Shown here piece after piece: positions 42,873-52,322 of a stretch of 64,000 nt of DNA. Each line of letters begins with the position of its first letter. Position 1 is the stretch's first letter. The stretch comes from Asparagopsis taxiformis (taxonomy: Eukaryota > Rhodophyta > Florideophyceae > Bonnemaisoniales > Bonnemaisoniaceae). Under the pieces are notes generated by a model that was not told the DNA's origin, did not search any database, and saw only the letters and a list, made by a program, of their open reading frames with translations. Where the stretch lies: NCBI GenBank assembly GCA_030407315.1, contig JALQPE010000704.1, positions 1-64,000 on the forward strand, in the 5' to 3' direction. Position numbers and translations under genes: made by a program.

Positions 42873-45050
42873 ATGCTAGGAGCAAAGCACCGGAATGAAC
42901 ATAGGTTTGCTCGACCTGATGCACCCATAACGTGCACTGATGTGCTAGTCAAGATTCTGAACTTCGCCGAGTTTTTTTCTATCTGGAATCCAAGGGTATA
43001 CATCAATTTCCGCTGGGCGAATATCGTCCGGGATGCACCAGAATTTGCCAGACAATTTTCTCCATTTCGGAACTTCAAAGTCTATGGTCGACTCATAGCT
43101 CGCTACAAATTCCACCCTCTCCAACGCTTCCATAACGCATCGGTGCGTTTCGATGTCACTGATAAACTTGCTTCAAAACTAATAGCCTCTGGAAACCATG
43201 CATTCTATCATGATGTATTCGGTCAAGCTCCGTCGGAGAAGAGCTTCCCTGTGGATCTTACGAAGATTGACAGCATCTCGAGTTTGCGGACATCAGCAGA
43301 GTACCTGTACAAAGATTTGTCACTTCAGAAGGGACACAAAGTTGCGGACCCAGCTCAAAAGTTTTATCTCAGGGGATTTAGTCGGAAAGTGATTGCCTCA
43401 GACGCTGATGACTGGCATCGATTGAAGGAAGAAATAGATGACAACAGACATCAACCTACCACTTTGGATGATGCAGAGAGTGAAGATGCACAAGATACCC
43501 TTCTAATCGCTCTATCATACAAGGGCAATTCTTTGAAGATCACTCGCAGAAAACGCTCACTCAACGAAGATGGTTCTCCAGTCGAAAATGAAAAACCGAC
43601 GTTACAACAAGAGGAAATTACAAAGACAGTATACTTTACCGACGACTTCCGATGGAGCCAAGTTGTGAGATCGAGCATGGAGCTGGCAAGATGCCGTGGT
43701 GCAAAATATGTACGAATCTGGATTGACCGACTCGTTGGAATGGGCCTTTCTAGCGAGGAAAAGAAGGTAAAGAACAGTCTAGAGTGGACCGACTATGGCC
43801 TTTTCGCATACGCCATCTGCCCAGTCATCCGTCTGTATGAAAATTCGGAACCTGAATATGGTACCGACTTTTGGAGAAAGCTCGAAACTGTTTTAGCCGT
43901 TGCGGGAGGGGGGCTGATTGCTGATGACTACTTGTTGAGAACATATGACTTCTCTATCTATTATGGTCCAGATCTCTACAGAAGACTCAATAATGGACTG
44001 GCACAGATAGGAGGAACTGGAATTTATATCCGATCGGTTACCTTAGCACTTGCTACCGCTATGCTAACTGATACGATTAGTTTCGGAGAGGTTAATGAAG
44101 ACATGCGGACTCGGAAGTCGGTACGTCTCTGGAAGTCATGGGCAATTCGTACCATTTCTGAGGGAGCGTACAGTGCAGATCATTCGATCATGATGAAGGA
44201 AGAAAATCCAATCACGATTGGGTTCTCTCATTTTCGAGTGGTTGCATTCTGGGAATCGATGATGTCAAGTAGTGATTTTCTACAAGGGAGCAATTACTTG
44301 AATTTGGCGCTGCAGAGATCAAAAGAGTACAGGAAGGTATCGAAATGGGATGGCGTTCAAGAATGGCTTGGAATGATTGGAGGTAGTTACAATCTGAAAG
44401 ACCGGGAAAGAATCATGGAGTACCTACAAGATCATGTACAAATCACGAGTTATGCTGCAACAAGTGGACACATATCCTCGTTGCTCGAGTTGAAAACGAA
44501 AGATGGTGGCTACAAGAGGACGATTGTGGTGAATCTATCGCGATTGTCAACACTGGAAGTAAGCCATGTCACAGCAGTTGCAGAGGGGACTGGATTACGA
44601 GGGAAATCTATTTTACCGGGGTATCTGCGGTTTGTACCAGATCCTGACCAAGATCAGGAGGTAAAAATTACGAACGAATTCTCTCAGCGAGAAAAATACG
44701 AGATGGACATATATTACAACCGGATGAAAGTGCGACTCAAACTTCATTGGTTGGTTTACGCATTAATACTATTTCTATCGTTGTTATCTTTGGTTAGATC
44801 CGCTTCCGAAGATGTGGGGGCAGCTGTGATAGCAGTTGTGGTTCTCATCATGATTGGCTTATTGATTTATGCAATTTGTTCAATACCATTCTGGAAACTT
44901 ATGCGCGGACCATGGCCGTGGATGGATGAGAGTTTCATTGGTGAAGCGGTGTTTGACAATGTATTGATGCACGCTTTGTTCGCGTCTGGCATCAAGAGGT
45001 GTTACCGACAGACGAGAAATATCAGGTACGATGACATTTGCTGGCGATAG
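42873..45050 (+). CDS. Unrecognised 725-aa protein with two C-terminal membrane segments
   Basis: An intact frame from the first ATG (MLGAKHRNEH, 42873) to TAG; the open frame extends 24 bp further upstream without another ATG. No intron is needed. The N-terminal and central parts look soluble. The segment SSMELARCRGAKYVRIWIDRLVG (about 265-288) is reminiscent of the W-I-D-x-L strand of fungal HET domains, but the rest is not clearly HET-like. Two hydrophobic helices at about 623-643 (LVYALILFLSLLSLV) and 648-672 (AVIAVVVLIMIGLLIYAI) form a hairpin anchor, followed by an about 50-residue tail. I infer a membrane-anchored protein with a large cytosolic or lumenal head. It is the only intact non-transposon-like gene in this part of the window, so it may be a subtelomeric host gene, perhaps of a multigene family. 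Confidence 0.8.
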   Translation: MLGAKHRNEHRFARPDAPITCTDVLVKILNFAEFFSIWNPRVYINFRWANIVRDAPEFARQFSPFRNFKVYGRLIARYKFHPLQRFHNASVRFDVTDKLASKLIASGNHAFYHDVFGQAPSEKSFPVDLTKIDSISSLRTSAEYLYKDLSLQKGHKVADPAQKFYLRGFSRKVIASDADDWHRLKEEIDDNRHQPTTLDDAESEDAQDTLLIALSYKGNSLKITRRKRSLNEDGSPVENEKPTLQQEEITKTVYFTDDFRWSQVVRSSMELARCRGAKYVRIWIDRLVGMGLSSEEKKVKNSLEWTDYGLFAYAICPVIRLYENSEPEYGTDFWRKLETVLAVAGGGLIADDYLLRTYDFSIYYGPDLYRRLNNGLAQIGGTGIYIRSVTLALATAMLTDTISFGEVNEDMRTRKSVRLWKSWAIRTISEGAYSADHSIMMKEENPITIGFSHFRVVAFWESMMSSSDFLQGSNYLNLALQRSKEYRKVSKWDGVQEWLGMIGGSYNLKDRERIMEYLQDHVQITSYAATSGHISSLLELKTKDGGYKRTIVVNLSRLSTLEVSHVTAVAEGTGLRGKSILPGYLRFVPDPDQDQEVKITNEFSQREKYEMDIYYNRMKVRLKLHWLVYALILFLSLLSLVRSASEDVGAAVIAVVVLIMIGLLIYAICSIPFWKLMRGPWPWMDESFIGEAVFDNVLMHALFASGIKRCYRQTRNIRYDDICWR

Positions 45051-47194
45051 AGATAATTAAAGTTGCAACATTTCAATTTAGAGAAGAAGATGGTAAAGAA
45101 GGTGGAAGGATTGCTGCGCTCTAGTGTAAGGCCCTCGGAAGAGGAATGTAACTGTGATACATGGCGACCACCGAAGTGGGCTGTCGAGGGATGTTTGAGC
45201 GCTGTCCACATGGAGACGCCTTGAATGGTACAAGCGCGCAATGAGAAAATGCACCGTGCCCCGGAGGCGTTTTCAAAGAAACTTGTAGCGCGCCTGCACC
45301 AATCATATGTTCTCGTCGCAAAATTGGTCCAATCAAAGCGTTCCACGATCCGCACAGCCAATGGAATCATATCAGATGTCGTGTCCCTAATGCCCTCGAA
45401 ATCTCATGATCCCACATCTAAATCCTCTCGCCTTGCACATCGATTCACTCCCTCTTTGACCAGTACACATTGCCCGTAGTGCCCGCCCAACATCTCTAGC
45501 GAACATCAGGTAGACAGGCGCAGACAATACCCGAAATGTCGCCCGCACAGGGACGGACCAAGCTGACACGCTGCGCATACCATTGCGTAGCCCAACGACA
45601 CTTTACCTGCCAATTTGTATACTGTCAACACAGCCCATCACCTCCAGCATGCTCATCACTATCATACGCTTTATTCTGTCGCGGAACCGCATCGATAGAC
45701 CCATTGTCATTCTACGCCATCCTTTCTGTCTTACATTTTAACACAAATGCTTCTCACATTTCACTGCCACTCCCATTTCGATTGAGACATTATCATCGAC
45801 AGACAACACCAACAATCTCATTATCCATATCACCTAACAAACCTCCTCGATTTCGATTTACTGACTCTGCTGAGTCAGTGCTCAAAATTTCTTATCAACT
45901 CTTTCGCTACCTCATTCGTCTGACCTATCTGTTGTTCGTTTTCTACAGGATATTTGCAATACGCCATCAACGTTACAACCGTGCATCCAATCAAACATGC
46001 CACCCACACGCCCACGCAGAGCTGCCGCCAGACCACAAAACAGGCTTGCTGCTCGTCAGGCACGCGCTACAAAGCAAGAGAATAGAGCAGATACCCTGCC
46101 TCACAACGTATTAAAAACGCCGCTTGTTCAATCTGCAACACGCCCAACTGATAACACTCTCCGAAAGCGACCGCTACGGAACAAACTCGCAAACGCTTCT
46201 ACCCAAAAACCGATCCCACGACGTCCTGTTCACCACATGTCTTTCAGCTTGAGGATCCGCACGTACCCCCGATTGGATTTGTTGGGCCACGCCTAGGGCT
46301 GATCAAAGTCCTGGACCAGTCCAAATATTGGACAATTCGGATTCCACGGACTGTAGCCGGTCCACACAGAAAGGATTCGAACTGTGACTAGTGACATACA
46401 TAAAAACGCGAACCGAACCAGTTGTGCAGAAAACGGATAGAAGCGACAGCAATTTCATATGATCCTCCGAAGGACTGGACCAGTGCGTCTCCACGTAGAA
46501 CAGGACCAGACCGAGAGATTCACCATTCGGAGCGGTTTCGAACCGAATCAAAGAGGTACAATAGACCTCTTGATCAAATAATGGCTTTTAAAGTAAATAT
46601 TTTGAAAGCGACTATATAATATGTTCATTTCAAAAAATCCTAGAAAATTGATCTAAAACATAACACTTGAATAATTGTAGATTGAATCATCACAGATCGA
46701 CCATTTGATCAAAGATCGATATATTTCCTAATTGCCAAGCGTGAAACTAGATGACCACGACTATTCCAAAACAGAAAGTGGTAGGCGTTCGTTGTCTTTT
46801 CGAGAAGGTTGATCAAAAGGAGTTATCACTTCGATGTCTTTATTAAACAGTAACATTAACAGTTTCTTACTCTTATGCAATTCAGTATTGGCATGGTGTG
46901 CGTTCCCTGACGAATGCTTCTGCAATACAAATGACGTGTCAGCAACGGCTGAGAGGGGAACATCTCTGTTGCAAGAGCACAAGAGCAGAGCTACTGTAAA
47001 CAACACGTGTTAAACAGCTGTAAACAAGTCAATAGTGATTTCATATCGCACCGGCCACAATCACTCAATATGATAGACAACATAACAAAACAATCAAAGA
47101 ATTACCATATTGCTCAAATCATAATCACACAATGTGATACAACTGAATCAAGCTATAATGATTCATACTGCCCCAATTTTGAAGAGCACAATCA
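45051..47194. other. Intergenic region with hairpin and weak ORF
   Basis: About 2.1 kb. A perfect 8-bp hairpin (ACTGACTC, loop TGCT, GAGTCAGT) lies at 45860-45879. A 99-codon plus ORF at 45997-46296 starts MPPTRPRRAAARPQNRLAAR and is very basic. It could be the beginning of a Gag or of a nucleic-acid-binding protein, but nothing continues it. Between 46290 and 46560 the words GGACCAG and CCAGTCC recur. Nothing else is supported. The 3' LTR of the copia-like element ending at 47195 may lie here unrecognised. Confidence 0.4.
45997..46296 (+). CDS. Small Arg-rich ORF, doubtful
   Basis: 99 codons beginning with ATG, very rich in Arg, Pro, Ala and Gln in its first 60 residues, ending in TAG. Arg-rich N-termini occur in Gag and in chromatin proteins. 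No domain, no homologous copy in the window and no clear neighbours, so this may be chance or a truncated start of a lost gene. Confidence 0.2.
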   Translation: MPPTRPRRAAARPQNRLAARQARATKQENRADTLPHNVLKTPLVQSATRPTDNTLRKRPLRNKLANASTQKPIPRRPVHHMSFSLRIRTYPRLDLLGHA

Positions 47195-49149
47195 TCAGCC
47201 GGTGGATTGATCAGAGTGGCGGAACATGGTTTCAGTAAAGGAGACGGGGATTTCACCCGAAAACATCATGAGCTGTAGAGGGAGCTCTAGGGGGCTGTCT
47301 GGTTTGGTAAGCGGATCAGCTAAATTGCTTTTCCCAGGTAGCCAAATCATAGTAGAAACATTTCGAGTCTCGAACTCATATCGTATCACACTGACGTCAG
47401 CTCGTATCGAACGGTCGGTAGCATTACGACAAGTAGAAAGCGTTGTGAATAAATCTTTCGAGTCCACTGCAACAATGTGAGCTACAGATACATTCAGGAG
47501 CTTCTCGTATGCCTTGACAAGCATTTTGCCTTCATCAATAGCTGCTCCAGCAGCCAGTATCTCAGCAGCACCGATAGACTTAACTGGTCGTTTAGACTTG
47601 TGTGATGTCCATGACATCAAGTGGAATGTAGCTCCTTCTCCAATCGGACCAAAGAGGAGGCCAGACAAGTATCCGATTTGTCCATGATCGATGCGTCTGC
47701 TAGCATCTGCGAATAAGAGTATGGATATATCGTACTCACCACGTGATGGTGTCTTGAACTTGATGACACTTCCCAAGCGTTTCAATGTACGCAGCATGTT
47801 GGTTTGCGTAACAAGGTCACGTACGGTAGGATGCGGTCCTTTTTGCTGTAAACAGCTTGCAGTTAATGCACAGAATGGGGAGGCCGCTATGCCCATCCAT
47901 CCAATGGAACTATTTGGGGAGCGGAAAGCGGACAATTCAACATCATTCAATGCATCATCAATTTCTTTCCTACGAAGGCGGGTGAGTGGGAACGGCTGCA
48001 TCGACTCGAGCTTGTCATCTGCATGGATAGTAATGACATAGTCATCAGATTGTGTAATCGTCATCCCAAAGAATATAATGGTTCCAGGGCCAAATACGAT
48101 TGTTCCGAGGTCATATGAATTAGATATCAAGTCAATAATATCTTGAACATATCTCCTCTCCCCACACAGAAGAATGTCATCAACAACTTTGACAGCTGCA
48201 ATAGAAAGTATATCATTCTCAATCTTATAGAAAAGCTGTGGTACATAAACCAGTTGTGAAAGTCCAAGCCCAAAGAGGAAGTTATCAATATGATCTTGCC
48301 ACTTTGCATTCGCGTTGACAAGACCATACGCAGCTGTGAGTAGTAGCCAATAGCATGATTTGGTTGCACATTCTCTTGGTGGCACAACATAGACATCTCG
48401 CTTTGCTTCTCCCGTCTGGAGGAAAGCGCTCTTGAAGTCAACTTTCGCAATTGGCCACTTGTGTATAGATGCACGTGATAGTAGCAACCGTATGCCTACA
48501 GGTGGGCAAGTTGCTGAATCAGTCTTTAGATTAGATTTGTCACAATCTTTGTTCCCGTGAGGAGCGATCCGAGCTTTCATAATGTGCGAGCCATCATCAC
48601 ATATCTTGACTCTGTAAAGCACGTGACTGGTGATCACGTTTGCACCCTCAGGTACCTCTGATAAAGGTATTTCCTTGACAATTTTCTTAAATGAGGATTC
48701 TTCCTTATCGTATGCATTCTGAGTAACGTATGCTGGTAAGCCTTGTGCTTGAAATAACATGAAGTCTTTGATGCCGAATTGATCAAAGTACATCTTGATA
48801 GCATGTTGCTCAAAACTTTTCAATTCATGAGCAGGTGACAATTGCACTTCATTACTGCATAACTTATCAGGTGTGAAGCGCCATTTCTCATCATCAAGAT
48901 TGAGCTGTTCTGTATCACCATCGTTGTATTGGATGTTAAAGATTCCATCCTTGATTGTAGAGACTGAACCAGTATAGTATGCGTCGTCTAGTGGCCAATA
49001 GATGTCTACAGAATCACCAATTTTGGGTAATTCATTGGGAGAGTCCGAATTATTCCATATGCCCACTGAATTGGTGAGATCGAAGTCAGCATCGTATCGC
49101 GTATCGGGTGGGTTTTGCAAGTTTTTGACATCAGCCTCATCTTCATCTG
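47195..49149 (-). pseudogene. Copia-like RT/RNase H with a Tudor-like domain, cut by element B
   Basis: An open minus-strand frame to TGA at 47195. Upstream of 49149 the frame runs into the LTR of element B, so the true N-terminus (Gag, protease, integrase) has been severed. The first preserved domain is IGDSVDIYWPLDDAYYTGSV, then NIQYNDGDTEQLNLDDEKW, a Tudor/PWWP-like aromatic barrel pattern. RT follows: KARIAPHGNKDCDK, WPIAKVDFKSAFLQTGEAKRD, AAYGLVNANAKWQDHID and KVVDDILLCG (VDD). RNase H shows LFADASRRI, SIGAAEILAAGAAIDEG, VAVDSKDLFTTLS and WLPGKSNLADPLTK. The copia assignment is firm for RT. The Tudor-like call is from pattern and unusual. Confidence 0.8.
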
Positions 49150-49916
49150 TGTAGTATACGTGGCAATTCCGAAATTGCAAATATTTACGTTTTCCGCGGA
49201 ATTCGAATTTCGCCGGATACGACCGGCGACAGCAATGAACGAACATTGCTGGCGCATGCGCGCGCGCAACCTGCACACGTGTGCAACGAACGTATTGGCA
49301 ACGGCCAACGGACCAACGGGTCCCTACGTGTGACCCACAAGGTCCCTTCCCATTCGGGGACGTTACGAGCAGTGTTTACACTGTAAAGCGATGCCATCGT
49401 GGCCATATAGGTATTGGCATCGTGCCGGGAGGGAAAGGGGACAAGACAACGATCGAGCAACGGCTCTAGTCTACGACTGACTTCTACGTTTACGTTTACG
49501 TTTTGCCTAGCGAGGCTTCGTCTCCGTCGAGCTGCGTACTCCCTACCCATCGCCGCACGTAAGGCTGATTGCGTGTAGTGCCTCCGGGCTTGGTTGAGAG
49601 CGCCTCCGGTGACGTACCACCTCGTTTGCTAACGTAATCCTCGCGTGGATTGTTGCGTCGTGACGCTCGTGTCTACTCGCTAACCACTCTACCTTCTACC
49701 GTTCTAACATACAGTCAAAACACCAGCGGGTGGACTGCTCGTTTCGTTTCGTAAGGACAGCGTGTCCACTGGCTCGTACCAGCTACTACGTCTAACGAAC
49801 TATCGTTCCACACTGGTCTCTCGACCTAGAAGTTGCTACGAGCATTACGACAACCAACGAGGTTGAGCTCTTTTACGTTAACGAAAAGCTACGTGCTACG
49901 CTACAGACGACGGTCT
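49150..49916 (+). other. LTR and leader region of copy B
   Basis: 767 bp upstream of the gag ATG, collinear with 30849-31607 of copy A. It starts with TG. The ACGTTTACG words at about 49488-49502 and GCGCGCGC at about 49260 are notable. The inner LTR edge and primer-binding site are not resolved; TGGTCTCTCGACC at 49814 and TGGCTCGTACCAGC at 49779 are two candidates for the latter. Confidence 0.5.
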
Positions 49917-52322
49917 ATGAATTACGCTGTGTCGAATTCCAGCGCGTCGCCCAGGCAACCGTTGCCAACGTCAGCGGACGCCGAAGCCGACGTGGCCTTG
50001 TCAGCAGAAGCGATCTTCGCGACTGATCGATCTATCCCGCCGGATATCGAGGCGATCGGCCAGCTACCACGTACGGTAAGCCCGTTTGAGTCCGTGAGTA
50101 TGGACCCCGCAACGCGCGGTCAGCTCAACGAAGGGAACGTGACTCCCACGGCACTACGTGTAGTGTACGAAGACCTTCGAGGTCACATCGAAAGGGCGAG
50201 CGACGCGGCCGTCGACGAAGCCGTAAGGCAGAGACTCGGAGTCTCGGAGCGCGAAGCTCGTGCGTTACGTGAACGCTCAGCGACCCTCGAACGGGAAAAC
50301 GAAGACTTACGAAACCGCCTCTCCGCCGTGGAGGGAAGACTCGACTCGTTTGTCGTAGTATTCAACGAAATCGTCGCCGGACGTTCCGCTCCGCCGAGCG
50401 GAAGCGATCCGAATTACGAACAAGGCTCGCGCGCCTATAACTCGCAATCCTCCCCGGCCGTTCCGGGAGGATACCCACCAACACCCGGTCCGACGACCCC
50501 GACCACGTACGGAAGGGGGGCGACAGTGCAACGAGCCATCGCCAACCCCAACGAGACGCCACGAAGGCAATTACGTTTTAACGATACGCCAGACCACGCG
50601 CGGTCGGCGGACGCAGCACGAGCTGCGCAATTCGATACGAGAGCTCCCCCGCCACGTGAGACGTACATTCCGTGGCTGGGTACGTTCGGCACGACGGACA
50701 CGCGAGTCCACGAAAACGAACGTGCCGACGCGGTACGCTTACCAGGGAACGCCCTCGGACCCGTTTGCCACGCGTTGGCAGAGCACACGACAATGCTCGA
50801 CGCATTTGCGAACGTGGTATCGTACCGCATGTACCGACTTAACGATGTACGTGAACATCTCTACGTGAACGAGAGTCAAAGCGTACATAAGCTCAAACGT
50901 GAGCTGGAGGGGCTTTTCCCTACGTTAAAGCCGTTCTCCGGCCGGAATCCGATTACGTTACTCGGATTCCTCGCCCAAATACGTGATGGGTTCAGCACAC
51001 TCGGAGTGTGCGAGGGAGTGGCAGTACGTGCGCTGCACTTCTTCCTCGACGGGGACGCCCGACGGTTCTACGATTCCCAGTGTACGACTGGCGTGATCAC
51101 GACTGATCCGACGAAGAGGTTCTCGTGGCCTCACGTAATCAACGCGTTGATCAAACGATACCTGCAAGACGACGTGCTGCAGGAGGCCTACGAAAAGGTC
51201 ACGATGATCACGCAGAGTCCTAACGAGGACGAGAATCAGTACGCTGATAGACTCGACACCGCCACGCGGGCGTGTAACTACGTGTTTACGGATCGACTCC
51301 TCGTTCACCACTACGTGCGTGGTTTGCTGCCCTCGACGCGGGCAGCCGTGACGGAACGACTCCGGTCACTCCCCGAACGAGAGAGGAACGACCTCACCGT
51401 TGTGAGACGATTGGCGACGGCCGAAGGAACGACCTTCCGTGCACGTACGGCAGCTGTCGCGTCAGCCGCGAAACCGAAAGTGCGGTTTCCGGTGAAGCCT
51501 ACGTTGGCTATTTCCGACCACGAGTCGAGGAAGTTCGCGGACTACGATGAGTCCGCGTACTTACGTAACGAACGGGCTAGCGAGCCCAGTTACCACGATG
51601 GTAACCCGAACATCCCCGCGAGGGACGACGACGACGTGTCGCTCGCTGCGGTTCACGTTGCCGAGAATTTGGAGGCGATCCTCTTCACGAACGGGCCGCC
51701 GCCCAACGATACGAAAACGGCAAACGAAAAGCCGGACGAGCTCGAAGCTCGATTGAACCGTCCATGCGAGGACGTGCCGAAGCTCACGAGCGAGCAGACG
51801 CAATTGGCGCACTCCGTAATCCCGAATGATTACTGGACGCTGTCGTGTTGGTCATGCCGCGAAGATGGCCACTCGACGTTTACGTGTCCGCGTCTGACGC
51901 CAGATCAACGGATCTTTTTCGCGTACAAGTACTACCTCTTCCACGTGAAGAGCAACCCACGTCAGGCTGAGTACTTCCGCCAACGAATGGCCAAGCGTCA
52001 CCAGGAACGACCTGATGAGCGAGGGAACGTGACCCCGCGGAGGTACGGCACGCCGCCTACGATACTCCGAAACCCCAATCGTGACGGGGGAAGGCCCTTC
52101 GACAGGCGCCGCGGAGACTTTCGTAATGACCGACGTGACCCCCGCCCGTGGGCGAACGAACGAAATGGCCAGCGTAATGGCCGCAGCGGAGTCTACGTGA
52201 CGACCTCCGCTGACGAAACACCACTCGAGGTGGAAACGAGTCACGATGACGAACGAGCTTCGTGGGCTCACGACGACGACGTGTCGAACGGCCCCGCGCC
52301 GGGAAACGACCAGGCGATGTAG
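49917..52322 (+). CDS. Gag of the large chromovirus (intact)
   Basis: 801 aa from the ATG at 49917 (MNYAVSNSSA); an open frame without ATG extends 84 bp upstream. About residues 100-145 form a coiled coil (RALRERSATLERENEDLRNR). A Pro/Gly/Thr-rich linker follows (150-200). The capsid-like core at about 300-500 has FSGRNPITLLGFLAQIRD, ALHFFLDGDARRFYDSQ, WPHVINALIKRYLQDDV and ENQYADRLDTATRACNYV. A perfect CCHC knuckle CWSCREDGHSTFTC lies near 644. The Arg-rich RGG-like tail at about 700-745 should bind RNA. It ends in TAG at 52322, with pol overlapping in the -1 frame. Gag builds the particle and packages the RNA. Confidence 0.95.
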   Translation: MNYAVSNSSASPRQPLPTSADAEADVALSAEAIFATDRSIPPDIEAIGQLPRTVSPFESVSMDPATRGQLNEGNVTPTALRVVYEDLRGHIERASDAAVDEAVRQRLGVSEREARALRERSATLERENEDLRNRLSAVEGRLDSFVVVFNEIVAGRSAPPSGSDPNYEQGSRAYNSQSSPAVPGGYPPTPGPTTPTTYGRGATVQRAIANPNETPRRQLRFNDTPDHARSADAARAAQFDTRAPPPRETYIPWLGTFGTTDTRVHENERADAVRLPGNALGPVCHALAEHTTMLDAFANVVSYRMYRLNDVREHLYVNESQSVHKLKRELEGLFPTLKPFSGRNPITLLGFLAQIRDGFSTLGVCEGVAVRALHFFLDGDARRFYDSQCTTGVITTDPTKRFSWPHVINALIKRYLQDDVLQEAYEKVTMITQSPNEDENQYADRLDTATRACNYVFTDRLLVHHYVRGLLPSTRAAVTERLRSLPERERNDLTVVRRLATAEGTTFRARTAAVASAAKPKVRFPVKPTLAISDHESRKFADYDESAYLRNERASEPSYHDGNPNIPARDDDDVSLAAVHVAENLEAILFTNGPPPNDTKTANEKPDELEARLNRPCEDVPKLTSEQTQLAHSVIPNDYWTLSCWSCREDGHSTFTCPRLTPDQRIFFAYKYYLFHVKSNPRQAEYFRQRMAKRHQERPDERGNVTPRRYGTPPTILRNPNRDGGRPFDRRRGDFRNDRRDPRPWANERNGQRNGRSGVYVTTSADETPLEVETSHDDERASWAHDDDVSNGPAPGNDQAM

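Noticed and set aside
46360..46400. tRNA T-arm-like GGATTCGAACTG
   Set aside because: The flanking 5-nt segments do not pair and no acceptor or anticodon stem fits.
49150..49276. N-terminus of the copia-like protein
   Set aside because: These codons are inside the terminus of element B and not part of the copia gene.
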